Source: Iamia majanohamensis
Lineage (GTDB): Bacteria > Actinomycetota > Acidimicrobiia > Acidimicrobiales > Iamiaceae
Assembly (NCBI RefSeq): GCF_028532485.1
Contig: NZ_CP116942.1
Span: 682,001-746,000 of the forward strand
DNA length: 64,000 nt
Direction of reading: 5' to 3'
Shown in pieces: positions 1-7,358 of this stretch (positions are counted from its first letter, which is position 1; each line of letters opens with the position of its first letter). The notes under the pieces are model-generated. The model did no database searches, was not told the origin of the DNA, and saw only the letters and a list, made by a program, of their open reading frames with translations. The position numbers were made by a program, and so were the translations under genes.

Positions 1-142
1 CTGCCGCTGGGGGGTGCGGGGGGTCTCCCCCGCAGAGGCGGGTGGCTGCGAGGGACGAGCCGCCACCCGCCGGGTTCCGTCGGCGGGAGCGCAGCGACCC
101 CCCTCAGCTCGTCCGAGGAGCTCCGCTCCAAGGACGAGACCC
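1..142 (-). repeat. 3'-end interspersed repeat, copy 1 (edge-truncated)
   Basis: This stretch follows the stop codon of the AIM24 gene. Read on the minus strand, it begins with a hairpin rich in GAGCTCCTCG, then the conserved core GGCGGCTCGTCCCTCGCAG (complement at 44-64), a GGGGGAGACCCCC palindrome and a final CCCAGCGGCAG. The core is identical in copies at 18644-18664 and 46840-46860. It may act as a 3' UTR processing or termination structure. It runs off the window edge, so its full length is unknown. Confidence 0.75.
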
Positions 143-898
143 CTACCGCCCCAGCAGGCCGCCGAGGGCGCCGCCGACCCCACCGCTGCTGCTGCCGGAG
201 CCGCCGGGGCTGGTGTTGGTGCCGCCCTGGTTGGCGGTGGCCAGGTCGAACTCGGCGGGCTGGACGATGACCCAGCCCTGGCCGGAGAAGCCGACCTGGA
301 CGGCCTCGCCGCTGCCCCGGCCGATCAGGTTGTTGAACTTGAACGAGCTGATGATGTTGGTCTGGAGGTTGGCCGACCAGCACACCACGGCGTTGGAGTC
401 GACCGCGGTGGGCGCGTCGGTGGACAGGACGACCGGGGTGCCCTTGGTGGTGATGGCGACCCAGCCGGTGCCCGACACCAGGGTGTTGAAGAGGCCGCCG
501 GCGGCGATGCCGCCCCCGCCGACGAAGTGCACGTCGACGTCGAGCCCGGCCTGGTAGGCGAGCACGTTCTTGCCGTTGATGGAGATGGCGTCGCCCTCGA
601 GGTAGATGAGGTGCACGTCCGCGGCCTGGTCGGCGAAGAACACCTCGGCCTGGCCCGAGACGGTCATGGCGGCCACGCCCTCGCCCGAGAGCTTCTGCTT
701 CAGCATCTTGCTGAGGCCGCCGGCCCCCTGGTAGTCGAACTGGGCCTGGCCCTGGTAGGCGATCATCGCCCCCTGGCGGGCGACCACCGTGTCGGGGTTG
801 CCGTCCAGCCCGATGCGGACCTTCAGCATCTTGGAGTTCTGGAGGGTGAAGGCGTCGGTCTGGGTGGTCTCGGCGTTGGCGAAGATGTCGCTCTTCAT
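143..898 (-). CDS. AIM24 family protein
   Basis: A 251-aa protein that matches the AIM24 family of single-domain beta-rich proteins, a family of poorly defined function in bacteria. The domain fills residues about 10-220. It contains the phrases ARQGAMIAYQGQAQFDYQG and LIGRGSGEAVQVGFSGQG, typical of the family. The last 27 residues are a Gly/Ser-rich tail. There is no signal peptide or membrane segment, so it is probably cytosolic. The ATG start has an AGGAAG Shine-Dalgarno site just upstream, and a TAGCCT -10 box lies at 933-938, giving a short leader. Family assignment is good; the role in the cell is unknown. Confidence 0.85.
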   Translation of the reverse strand: MKSDIFANAETTQTDAFTLQNSKMLKVRIGLDGNPDTVVARQGAMIAYQGQAQFDYQGAGGLSKMLKQKLSGEGVAAMTVSGQAEVFFADQAADVHLIYLEGDAISINGKNVLAYQAGLDVDVHFVGGGGIAAGGLFNTLVSGTGWVAITTKGTPVVLSTDAPTAVDSNAVVCWSANLQTNIISSFKFNNLIGRGSGEAVQVGFSGQGWVIVQPAEFDLATANQGGTNTSPGGSGSSSGGVGGALGGLLGR

Positions 899-932
899 GG
901 GCCCGCTTCCTGTTCGAGGTCGTGAGTCCCGG

Positions 933-938
933 AGGCTA
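933..938 (-). promoter_or_regulatory. Candidate -10 box of the AIM24 gene
   Basis: TAGCCT on the minus strand, about 35 nt before the ATG at 898. It would give a leader of about 27 nt carrying the AGGAAG ribosome site, in contrast to the leaderless genes nearby. Confidence 0.4.
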
Positions 939-998
939 CGCGTGGGGCGGGTGGCTGTGGAGGGGGTCGGGTCCCCCCCCGGGGGCCGTCCCCGTCGG

Positions 999-1952
999 TC
1001 AGCCGTCCTGCGCCGCCGGGCTGCGCGTGGGCAGCACCATGTCGAGCACGCCGGCGCGGTGGCGGATGGTCAGCGACTCCACGTCGCCCAGGTGGTCGCC
1101 GTCGACCTGGTACGGGAACGGGCCGTGGCCGACGACCTCGATGGCCGAGACGTCGCGCCGCTCGTCGACGGTGCCGACGCGCCCCACGCGCCCGCCCCCG
1201 GCCACGGCGGCGCCGGCCACGCGGAGGATGGAGTCCAGGCGGAGCGAGCGGATGGTGATGGCGGTGAGGGCGGTGTCGAGCGACGCCCACGGCGCGATGT
1301 CGAGGGGGCGGTTGCCGAGGTAGGTGTACGGGTTCGTGTTGAGGACGACGGCGAACGAGGCGTCGTCGACCACCCGGTCGGCGTCGGGGCCGTCGGGGAA
1401 GCGGACCGAGAAGCGGGCCCGGGTGCGGTCGAAGTGGCGGAACCACGTGCTGAAGGCCGAGTACACGAACAGCGGGTGGCCGAGGTAGCGCTTCACCTGG
1501 GGTCGGCGCTCGACCTGCTCGATCACCGCGGCGTCGAAGCCGAGCCCGATGTGGAAGAGGAAGTAGCGCCCGTTCACCGACCCCAGCCCCACCCGTCGGA
1601 TCGACCGGGCCGCCAGGGCGTCGAGCAGCTGCCCCGTGGCCTCGATCGGGTCGTTGGCCAGCCCGATGGTGCGGGCGAAGACGTTGGTCGACCCGCCGGG
1701 GAGGGTGGCCAGCGCGGTGCCCGTGCCCACCAGCCCGTTGGCCGCCTCGTTGAGCGTGCCGTCGCCGCCCAGCACCACCACCACGTCGGCGCCGTCGGCG
1801 GCCGCCCCGCGCGCCAGGCGGGTGGCGTGGTCGCGCCGCTGGGTCTCGACCAGCTCCACGTCGTGGTCGGCCGACAGGGCCTTGCGGATCACGACGCGCG
1901 CCCGGGCCGTCACCGACGACGAGAAGGGGTTGGCGACGAGGACGAGGCGCAC
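999..1952 (-). CDS. Diacylglycerol kinase family lipid kinase
   Basis: A 317-aa soluble lipid kinase of the DAGK catalytic/YegS family, which phosphorylates lipid hydroxyl groups using ATP. The N terminus has VLVANPFSS, followed by the nucleotide-binding signature VVVLGGDGTLNEAANGL at about residues 59-75 and the family motif TLPGGSTNVFARTIGL. The C-terminal half is the beta-sandwich domain with DGDHLGDVESLTI. Length is normal. The GTG start at 1952 is preceded by TACCGT with a 9-nt spacer, so the mRNA may be leaderless. A second member of this family lies at 47941-48903. Substrate is not evident from sequence. Confidence 0.9.
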   Translation of the reverse strand: MRLVLVANPFSSSVTARARVVIRKALSADHDVELVETQRRDHATRLARGAAADGADVVVVLGGDGTLNEAANGLVGTGTALATLPGGSTNVFARTIGLANDPIEATGQLLDALAARSIRRVGLGSVNGRYFLFHIGLGFDAAVIEQVERRPQVKRYLGHPLFVYSAFSTWFRHFDRTRARFSVRFPDGPDADRVVDDASFAVVLNTNPYTYLGNRPLDIAPWASLDTALTAITIRSLRLDSILRVAGAAVAGGGRVGRVGTVDERRDVSAIEVVGHGPFPYQVDGDHLGDVESLTIRHRAGVLDMVLPTRSPAAQDG

Positions 1953-1961
1953 GGAGGGGCG

Positions 1962-1967
1962 ACGGTA
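1962..1967 (-). promoter_or_regulatory. -10 box, probable leaderless promoter of the lipid kinase
   Basis: TACCGT on the minus strand, ending 9 nt before the GTG start at 1952, with no Shine-Dalgarno site between. Confidence 0.5.
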
Positions 1968-2024
1968 GGCGACCCGCCCGGCGACCGGCGAGGGGCGGCG
2001 CCTCGGCCCGCCCGACGGTCCGCG

Positions 2025-2030
2025 TAGTGT
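2025..2030 (+). promoter_or_regulatory. -10 box, probable leaderless promoter
   Basis: TAGTGT ending 6 nt before the GTG start at 2037, with no ribosome site. It drives the two-gene membrane unit 2037-3196. Confidence 0.5.
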
Positions 2031-2036
2031 GCCGCC

Positions 2037-2318
2037 GTGGCGAGGAGGCGAGACGACCCCCGGGCGCGCCGGATCGAGCTGGGCGTCTACGCCGTGGCCG
2101 GCATCTCCTACGTGGTCACCGGCTTCTTCGTCCGCAGCGCGGTCCTGAACTGGGTCGTCGGACCGGCCTGGTTCGTGGCCTGGGTGACGCTGGTGACGCC
2201 GCTCGTGCTCCGCGTGGCGGGCATCGAGGACCCCGACGGCCCCGGGGTCCCCCTGCCGGCCTCGGCCACCCCGACCTCGGAGGCCCCGGCCCCCGACGAC
2301 GACGGGGGCCCGGGGTGA
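2037..2318 (+). CDS. Small two-span membrane protein, function unknown
   Basis: A 93-aa protein that I do not recognise. A basic N terminus (ARRRDDPRARR) is followed by two hydrophobic segments at about residues 17-34 and 40-61. The acidic, proline-rich cytoplasmic-type tail ends in PDDDGGPG. The positive-inside rule places the N terminus in the cytosol. Its TGA stop overlaps the GTG start of the next gene in GTGA, so the two are probably translationally coupled and may act together. The GTG start follows a -10 box by 6 nt. Confidence 0.75.
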   Translation: MARRRDDPRARRIELGVYAVAGISYVVTGFFVRSAVLNWVVGPAWFVAWVTLVTPLVLRVAGIEDPDGPGVPLPASATPTSEAPAPDDDGGPG

Positions 2319-3196
2319 GCTGGGCCGCCCACGAGCTCGAGAGCTACGTCATCGGGGACCACCTCAAGGTCAAGATCTCCTACCTGGCGGTGCTCATCGG
2401 CTGCCTGGCCCCGGACATGCTCACCAAGCTCCCGGTGTACGGCATCCACCTCGGCCCGCTCGACATCGACCCCCGGTCCGAGCCGTGGATCTACCACCGG
2501 GGCTGGCCCGGGGTCGGGCCCACCCACAGCTTCTTCTTCGGCGTGCTCGTGGCCCTGCTGGTGCTGTGGGTCTTCCGCAACCGGGCCTGGGCCCTGGGGC
2601 TGATGATCGGCCAGTGGGCCCACGCCCTCACCGACATCTGCGACTCGGTCGGGACCATGCTGCTGTTCCCGTTCACCACCCAGCACTACACGATCGGCAT
2701 GTGGGCCTACGCGTCGCAGCAGGGCAAGTTCGGCGACGCCGACGCCTACTACTCGAGCCTCGGCGGGGTGTGGGACATGTTCTGGCTCGTCCTCGTGCTC
2801 TTCGGGTGGAAGGCGCTGACCCGCGACTTCTTCTTCTCCCGGATCGTCGCCGACGACCCGGCGTGGCTGTGGCTCCGGCGCCGGTTCCGCCTGTCGAACC
2901 GGGCCATGCTCGCCCTCTACCGGGCGTACTTCTGCTACGGCGCGGCGCGCATCTTCGCCTGGACCACCATCGCTCGGCTGCGCTCGGGCGACCGGGCGCC
3001 CATCGACCTCACCTGGGGCGGCCCGTCCTTCGTCGACAAGGCCCCGAGCAGCTGGCCCGGGTGGGGGACCTTCCTGCTCAACACGGTGCGGGGCGTGGCC
3101 CTCCTGGTGCTCGCCCTGTGGCTGGTCTGGGTGCTGGTCGGCCGTCGGCTCTGGGAGCGGGCCGGCGAGGCCCCGCGTCGGACGGCGCCGACCTGA
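2315..3196 (+). CDS. YdjM/DUF457-like membrane-bound metal-dependent hydrolase
   Basis: A 293-aa integral membrane protein resembling the YdjM (DUF457) family of putative metal-dependent hydrolases. The N-terminal part has WAAHELESYVIGDH, then APDMLTK, HRGWPGVGPTHSFF and QWAHALTDICDS. These supply the spaced His and Asp residues expected of a metal site. Hydrophobic segments follow in the first half, in the middle (FWLVLVLFGW) and near the C terminus (GVALLVLALWLVWVLVG). The GTG start overlaps the stop of the upstream small membrane protein by 4 bp; the longer upstream open frame is not used. The substrate is unknown and the family match is by motif only. Confidence 0.7.
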   Translation: MSWAAHELESYVIGDHLKVKISYLAVLIGCLAPDMLTKLPVYGIHLGPLDIDPRSEPWIYHRGWPGVGPTHSFFFGVLVALLVLWVFRNRAWALGLMIGQWAHALTDICDSVGTMLLFPFTTQHYTIGMWAYASQQGKFGDADAYYSSLGGVWDMFWLVLVLFGWKALTRDFFFSRIVADDPAWLWLRRRFRLSNRAMLALYRAYFCYGAARIFAWTTIARLRSGDRAPIDLTWGGPSFVDKAPSSWPGWGTFLLNTVRGVALLVLALWLVWVLVGRRLWERAGEAPRRTAPT

Positions 3197-3200
3197 GCGG

Positions 3201-3914
3201 TCAGGCCCGGCCCAGGTGGGCCAGGGCGTCGCGCACCCAGTCGGTCACCACCGCGTCCGGGCCGCAGTCGAGGACCCGCTCCTGCACGGCGCGGGTGCGC
3301 ACCCAGCTGGTCACCCGCAGCCCCAGGTCGTGGCCGGCGCGGACGACCTCGGGGGTGAGCGAGACGTCGGTGACGCTGACCGCGGTGGCGCCGACCTCCG
3401 ACGCCCGGCGCAGGTAGCCGAGGGCGGCGGCCTCGACCCGGGTGTCGTGGAGCCAGGCCCGCTCGCACCCGGGAGCGGCCCGGCGGGCGACGGCGACGGC
3501 CTCCGGGTGGGTGCTCCAGAGCCGGGCCCGCGGGAGCAGGCCGGCGCCGTCGATGGCCTCGACGGCGGCGGCCATGGACGCGCCGTCCTTGACGTCGACG
3601 GCGAGGTCGAGGCGGTCGGGCAGCACCGCGAGCACGGCGGTGAGCGCGGGCAGGGCCTCCTGGGCGTCGCGCAGTCGGAGGCGGGTGAGGCGGTCCGCCC
3701 GGGTCCAGCGCACCACCCACGGCCACCCGGTCGTGCGCAGGGTGAGCGGGTCGTGGGACAGCACGGGGACGCCGTCGCGGCTGAGGCGGACGTCGACCTC
3801 GACGGCGTCGGCCCCCTGGGCGGCGGCCACCGCCACCCCCTCGCGGCTGTTCTCGGGGGCGTCGAGCGGGCAGGTGCGGTGGGCGATGACCTCGGTCGAC
3901 GGGCCCGCGGTCAT
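3201..3914 (-). CDS. Glycerophosphodiester phosphodiesterase
   Basis: A 237-aa GDPD-family TIM-barrel enzyme that hydrolyses glycerophosphodiesters to glycerol 3-phosphate and an alcohol. The signature VIAHRTCPLDAPENSREG lies at the N terminus, supplying the catalytic His-Arg and the Glu-Asn. It is followed by GADAVEVDVRLSRDGVPVLSHD, with the metal-binding Glu and Asp and the second His. The C terminus has LRVTSWVRT and DAVVTDW, typical of the barrel end. There is no signal peptide, so it is probably cytosolic. The ATG start at 3914 overlaps the stop of the upstream 95-aa gene as ATGA, which favours it over longer alternatives. Confidence 0.9.
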   Translation of the reverse strand: MTAGPSTEVIAHRTCPLDAPENSREGVAVAAAQGADAVEVDVRLSRDGVPVLSHDPLTLRTTGWPWVVRWTRADRLTRLRLRDAQEALPALTAVLAVLPDRLDLAVDVKDGASMAAAVEAIDGAGLLPRARLWSTHPEAVAVARRAAPGCERAWLHDTRVEAAALGYLRRASEVGATAVSVTDVSLTPEVVRAGHDLGLRVTSWVRTRAVQERVLDCGPDAVVTDWVRDALAHLGRA

Positions 3915-4198
3915 CTCCGGGGGCCGACCAGCGCGCCGGGGGAGGGGCCGGACCGTTCGACGGGCACCTGCGGAGGGCGGGCCGGGGCCGGGGCGTCGGC
4001 GTCGTCGGCGGCGCGCGCCCCGGGGTCGGCACCGGCGGGCTCGGGCTCCTGCGCCACGGCCTCCCCGGTGGGGGCGACGCCGGAGCGCCACCTCGCCGGC
4101 AGGAAGGGGATGCGGTCGCGGTAGCCGACCCAGGCGAAGCGCCCCATGGCCACGGCCATCGGTGCCCCCATGGCCGCGTTCCAGCAGTCACCGCACAT
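3911..4198 (-). CDS. Hypothetical 95-aa protein coupled to GDPD
   Basis: A 95-aa protein that I do not recognise. It begins MCGDCWNAAMGAPMAVAMGRF, with a CxxC pair at residues 2 and 5 that could bind metal or form a disulfide. A conserved-looking aromatic/basic stretch (WVGYRDRIPFLPARWR) follows, then a proline- and alanine-rich acidic tail. No membrane span is clear. It overlaps the phosphodiesterase start by 4 bp, so the two form one transcript. The ATG has a TAGGTT -10 box 8 nt upstream, consistent with a leaderless start. Confidence 0.65.
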   Translation of the reverse strand: MCGDCWNAAMGAPMAVAMGRFAWVGYRDRIPFLPARWRSGVAPTGEAVAQEPEPAGADPGARAADDADAPAPARPPQVPVERSGPSPGALVGPRR

Positions 4199-4206
4199 CG
4201 GACGAG

Positions 4207-4212
4207 AACCTA
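4207..4212 (-). promoter_or_regulatory. -10 box, probable leaderless promoter of the GDPD unit
   Basis: TAGGTT on the minus strand, 8 nt before the ATG at 4198. Confidence 0.5.
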
Positions 4213-4899
4213 GCCCGGCTCGGACCCCGCCTCCCGGGCGTCGTGGTCGCCCGGCGTCGGGTCCGAGGGCGGCACGGGCCACCAGCGGTCGAGGGCCGCG
4301 GCCACGCCGATCCCGGCGAGGAGGCCCAGCGCCGCCCCGCCGACGAGGTCGAGCGGCAGGTGGACACCCACGTACATGCGGGCCGCGGCGACGGCGACGG
4401 CGAGGACCACGACGGGCACCCGCCACCGGGGGAGGGCCCCGCCCACCACCACGGCCAGGGCGACGGCGATCGTGGTGTGGGCCGACGGGAAGGCCTGGTC
4501 GAACGGCTGGGCCTGGCGCCGGGCCACGTCGTCGAGCAGCAGGGTCGGCCGGGGTCGGTCCACCACGGCCTTGAGCACCGTGCTCGCAGCCCGCCCCAGC
4601 GCCCACGCCCCGGCCAGGGCCACCGCCAGGCGGAGGCGGCGGGCGACGAGGGCGATCGCCGCCAGCGCCAGGGCCCCCACGCTGGCGCCGAGGGGCATGA
4701 CCGCGACCAGGGGGAGCCCGGCGGCGCGGGGCAGGCCGTTGGTCGCGGCGAACACCGGCTCCTCGCCGGCGTGGACCCCGTCGCCGAGGGCGACGACGGT
4801 GGCGGTGGCGAGCACCACGAGCGCCCCGGCCGCCCACGCGACGCGGGGGCGGGGCCAGGGCGCAGGCGGCCCGCTCGCCGGATTTGGCCCGTCGTCCAT
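4210..4899 (-). CDS. PAP2-family phosphatase
   Basis: A membrane phosphatase of the PAP2 superfamily, about 229 aa, likely acting on lipid phosphates or undecaprenyl diphosphate. The three catalytic motifs are all present: KAVVDRPRP, PSAHTT, and RMYVGVHLPLDLVGG. Five or six hydrophobic segments surround them. The start is uncertain. ATG 4899 (MDDGPNP) is chosen because a GAGTCT -10-like box lies 8 nt upstream. An in-frame ATG at 4917 would add six residues and sit 2 bp from the divergent etfB start. It may work with lipid metabolism genes nearby (lipid kinase, GDPD), but this is inference. Confidence 0.88.
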   Translation of the reverse strand: MDDGPNPASGPPAPWPRPRVAWAAGALVVLATATVVALGDGVHAGEEPVFAATNGLPRAAGLPLVAVMPLGASVGALALAAIALVARRLRLAVALAGAWALGRAASTVLKAVVDRPRPTLLLDDVARRQAQPFDQAFPSAHTTIAVALAVVVGGALPRWRVPVVVLAVAVAAARMYVGVHLPLDLVGGAALGLLAGIGVAAALDRWWPVPPSDPTPGDHDAREAGSEPG

Positions 4900-4919
4900 C
4901 GGGCGCCAGACTCCCACCC

Positions 4920-5699
4920 ATGAACGTGGTCGTCTGTGTCAAGCAGATCCCGGACCCCGCTGATCCCGGAGCCCTCAACCCGGATCACACCCTGAAGCGG
5001 GACGGGAAGCTCATCCTCGACGAGTCTGATACCTACGGCGTTGAGATGGCGCTGCAGCTCGTCGACAAGGCCGGGGAGGGCGAGGTCACCCTCGTCTCCA
5101 TGGCCCCGAACGGCGAGGTCAGCGGCCTGCGCCAGGCCCTGGCCATGGGGGCGGCCAAGGCCATCCTCGTGAGCGACGACGCCATCGCCGGCGCCGGCGC
5201 CCTCGACACCGCCAAGGTGCTGGCCGCCGCCATCGGCAAGGCCGAGGGCTACGACCTGGTCCTCGCGGCCACCGAGTCGTCCGACGGCTACACCGGCACC
5301 GTGCCCGAGCAGGTCGCGGCGCTCCTCGACCTGCCGTCGGTCACCTTCGCCAAGGAGGTCGACATCGCCGACGGGACCGTCAAGGTCCGGCGCCAGACCG
5401 AGGAGGGCTACGACGTGTGCGAGTCCCCGCTCCCCGCCCTGGTCTCGGTGACCGCCGGCGTGGTCGAGCCCCGCTACCCCTCCTTCAAGGGCATCATGGC
5501 GGCCAAGTCCAAGCCTCTCGACACCCTGACCATCTCGGACCTCGGCATCGACGGCGACGCCGTCGGCTGGTCCGGCGCCGGCCAGGAGATCGTCGACGTG
5601 TCCCCCGCCCCCGAGCGCGAGGCCGGCGAGGTCATCGAGGACGACGGCGAGGCCCACGCGAAGATCGTCGAGTTCCTCGACGGTCTGAAGGTCCTCTGA
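4920..5699 (+). CDS. etfB: Electron transfer flavoprotein, beta subunit
   Basis: A 259-aa ETF beta (small) subunit, which binds AMP and, with EtfA, carries electrons from acyl-CoA dehydrogenases to the respiratory chain. It opens with the family start MNVVVCVKQIPDP. It has the adenine-nucleotide loop around VLAATESSDGYTGTVPEQVA and the conserved KVRRQTEEGYDVCESPLPALVSV and EPRYPSFKGIMAAKSKP stretches. Length is normal. ATG 4920 is the family start; a CAGACT box lies 7 nt upstream, so translation may be leaderless. etfA follows 17 bp downstream. Two acyl-CoA dehydrogenases at 23.7-26.2 kb are plausible electron donors. Confidence 0.97.
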   Translation: MNVVVCVKQIPDPADPGALNPDHTLKRDGKLILDESDTYGVEMALQLVDKAGEGEVTLVSMAPNGEVSGLRQALAMGAAKAILVSDDAIAGAGALDTAKVLAAAIGKAEGYDLVLAATESSDGYTGTVPEQVAALLDLPSVTFAKEVDIADGTVKVRRQTEEGYDVCESPLPALVSVTAGVVEPRYPSFKGIMAAKSKPLDTLTISDLGIDGDAVGWSGAGQEIVDVSPAPEREAGEVIEDDGEAHAKIVEFLDGLKVL

Positions 5700-5716
5700 G
5701 GACGAAAGGCAGACAC

Positions 5717-6682
5717 ATGGCACTCTCCAAGATCTGGGTCCACTGCGAGGTCTCCGAGGACACGATCGCTCCGATCACCCTCGAGGTCCTGGCCAAGGCC
5801 CGCACCCTCACCGACCAGGTCGAGGCGTTCGTCGGCGGTCCCGGCGACGCCGTGGCCGAGACCCTCGGCGCCCACGGCGTCAAGAAGGTCCACGCCACCG
5901 GCGACCTCCAGGGCGGCATGCAGGGCGTCCACGTCGCCGCCGCCCTCGCCGCCGCCATCGAGGGCGGCGAGGCCCCGGACCTCGTCATGTTCGGCTCCAC
6001 CTACGACGGGCGCGACATCGCCGCCCGCCTCTCGGTGAAGCTCGACAAGCCGGTGATCACCAACAACACCGACGTCGAGGAGGACGGCGACAGCATCGTC
6101 GTCTCCGAGCCGATCTTCGGTGGCACCGAGATCGTCAAGACCAAGTTCGCGGCCGGTGGCCCGGCCCTGGCCACCTTCCGGCCCAAGTCCTTCGAGGCCG
6201 AGGAGGCCGGTGGCGGCGCCGCCGAGGTGGCCGAGCTGGCCGTGCCCGAGGTGGGTGCCGCCGGTGCGGCCAAGATCCTCGACCGCCACATCGAGGAGAC
6301 CTCGGGTCCCAAGCTCGACGAGGCGGCCGTGGTCGTCTCGGGCGGGCGCGGGCTCGGGGAGTCCGACAAGTTCGACATGATCGAGCAGCTGGCCAAGCTC
6401 CTGAAGGGGGCGCCGGGCGCCTCCCGGGCCATCGTCGACGCCGGCTGGGTGCCCTACGCCTACCAGGTGGGCCAGACCGGCAAGGTCGTGAAGCCCACCG
6501 TCTACATCGCGGCCGGCATCTCCGGTGCCACCCAGCACATGGTGGGCATGAAGGGCTCGAAGAACATCGTGGCCATCAACAAGGACCCGGAGGCCCCCAT
6601 CTTCGGGGTCGCCGACCTGGGCATCGTGGGCGACGTCCACAAGGTGCTGCCCAAGCTCATCGAGGCCCTGCAGGCCCGCTGA
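5717..6682 (+). CDS. etfA: Electron transfer flavoprotein, alpha subunit
   Basis: A 321-aa ETF alpha (large) subunit, which binds FAD and partners EtfB. The N-terminal ETF domain starts [12 protein letters not shown]. The C-terminal FAD domain contains [15 protein letters not shown], the loop [38 protein letters not shown] and [21 protein letters not shown], all typical FAD contacts. The ATG has an AAAGG ribosome site 7 nt upstream, in line with its second position in the operon. A strong hairpin follows the gene. Function is secure; the redox partners are inferred. Confidence 0.97.
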   Translation: MALSKIWVHCEVSEDTIAPITLEVLAKARTLTDQVEAFVGGPGDAVAETLGAHGVKKVHATGDLQGGMQGVHVAAALAAAIEGGEAPDLVMFGSTYDGRDIAARLSVKLDKPVITNNTDVEEDGDSIVVSEPIFGGTEIVKTKFAAGGPALATFRPKSFEAEEAGGGAAEVAELAVPEVGAAGAAKILDRHIEETSGPKLDEAAVVVSGGRGLGESDKFDMIEQLAKLLKGAPGASRAIVDAGWVPYAYQVGQTGKVVKPTVYIAAGISGATQHMVGMKGSKNIVAINKDPEAPIFGVADLGIVGDVHKVLPKLIEALQAR

Positions 6683-6699
6683 GCGCCACCGACCTCGCT

Positions 6700-6730
6700 C
6701 CACGGCCCCGGGCGCGCCCCGGGGCCGTGG
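6700..6730 (+). terminator. Terminator hairpin after etfBA
   Basis: A perfect 13-bp GC stem (6700-6712 with 6718-6730) with a 5-nt loop, 17 bp after the etfA stop. No U-tract is visible, as is usual in such GC-rich actinobacteria. Confidence 0.75.
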
Positions 6731-6752
6731 CGCGCCCGACCCCGGATCGCTG

Positions 6753-7175
6753 ATGCCCCGTTCCCCCCGCACCCGGTCGCGCCGGGCCCGTCGGGCGCGC
6801 GCCGCCCGCATCGAGGCCCTCGCCGCCGGCCGCGAGGTCGCCGTGCCGTGCCGCGCCCGGCGCACCACCCCCCGCGGGTGGGGTGCCTGGGTGGACGGCA
6901 CCCTGCGCCTGCCGGGCGACCACGACGGCGGTGAGGCCGCCTTCCTCGTCGACGACCCCAGCGATGTGGCCCTCGTGACCCGGCAGGGTGAGGCACCGGT
7001 CGCCCTCGAGCCGCCCCTCGAGGTCGAGGTCCGCCCCGTCCGGTACAAGGCGGAGTCGTTCTACGGGGGCGACGCCGGGATCCTGGTCGTCACCACGGCG
7101 CGCCGCACCCTCGAGGTGGCCCTGCACGGCGACGAGGTCGAGCCCGTCGCCCGCCGCCTGGCCGACCGCGGCTGA
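6753..7175 (+). CDS. Hypothetical protein, faintly DUF2550-like
   Basis: A 140-aa protein with a strongly basic N terminus (residues 1-35 rich in Arg) and a beta-rich body. The phrase [12 protein letters not shown], then [10 protein letters not shown] and a closing [16 protein letters not shown], is reminiscent of actinobacterial DUF2550 proteins. It lacks the N-terminal membrane anchor normally seen in those. This similarity is from memory and weak. It sits alone between the etfA terminator hairpin and another inverted repeat, so it is probably transcribed by itself. Function is unknown. Confidence 0.6.
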   Translation: MPRSPRTRSRRARRARAARIEALAAGREVAVPCRARRTTPRGWGAWVDGTLRLPGDHDGGEAAFLVDDPSDVALVTRQGEAPVALEPPLEVEVRPVRYKAESFYGGDAGILVVTTARRTLEVALHGDEVEPVARRLADRG

Positions 7176-7227
7176 GCGGGGCGGGGGCGGGGGAGCCGCC
7201 TCCCACCCCCGCCCGGCGGACGAGGCC

Positions 7228-7270
7228 CCAGCCGGCCGGCTCCCTCCCCCGGGTCCGCCCGGCCGGCTGG
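7228..7270 (+). terminator. Inverted repeat after the 140-aa gene
   Basis: Perfect 10-bp arms CCAGCCGGCC (7228-7237) and GGCCGGCTGG (7261-7270) enclose 23 nt. It sits between the 140-aa gene and the AfsR-like gene and may end transcription. Confidence 0.45.
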
Positions 7271-7324
7271 CGCGTCGTCCGCGGTCCCCGCCGGCTCGGA
7301 TCATGGGCCGCGCCGGTCACGGTA

Positions 7325-7343
7325 CGGTTAGGCGTCGGTAAAC
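7325..7343 (+). promoter_or_regulatory. Candidate SARP-type direct repeat, regulator gene
   Basis: CGGTTA at 7325 and CGGTAAA at 7336 are the same-strand repeats, 11 bp apart (one helical turn), the spacing used by SARP-type regulators. The same arrangement occurs on the minus strand at 15183 and 15172 upstream of the DyP/P450 operon. Here it lies 16 nt before the probable start, so binding could be autoregulatory. Confidence 0.5.
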
Positions 7344-7346
7344 GAC

Positions 7347-7352
7347 AGGGAG
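7347..7352 (+). promoter_or_regulatory. Ribosome binding site favouring a CTG start
   Basis: AGGGAG is 6 nt before CTG 7359. No ATG, GTG or TTG lies in this frame between the TAG at 7329 and GTG 7413, so this site decides the choice. Confidence 0.5.
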
Positions 7353-7358
7353 TGCCTG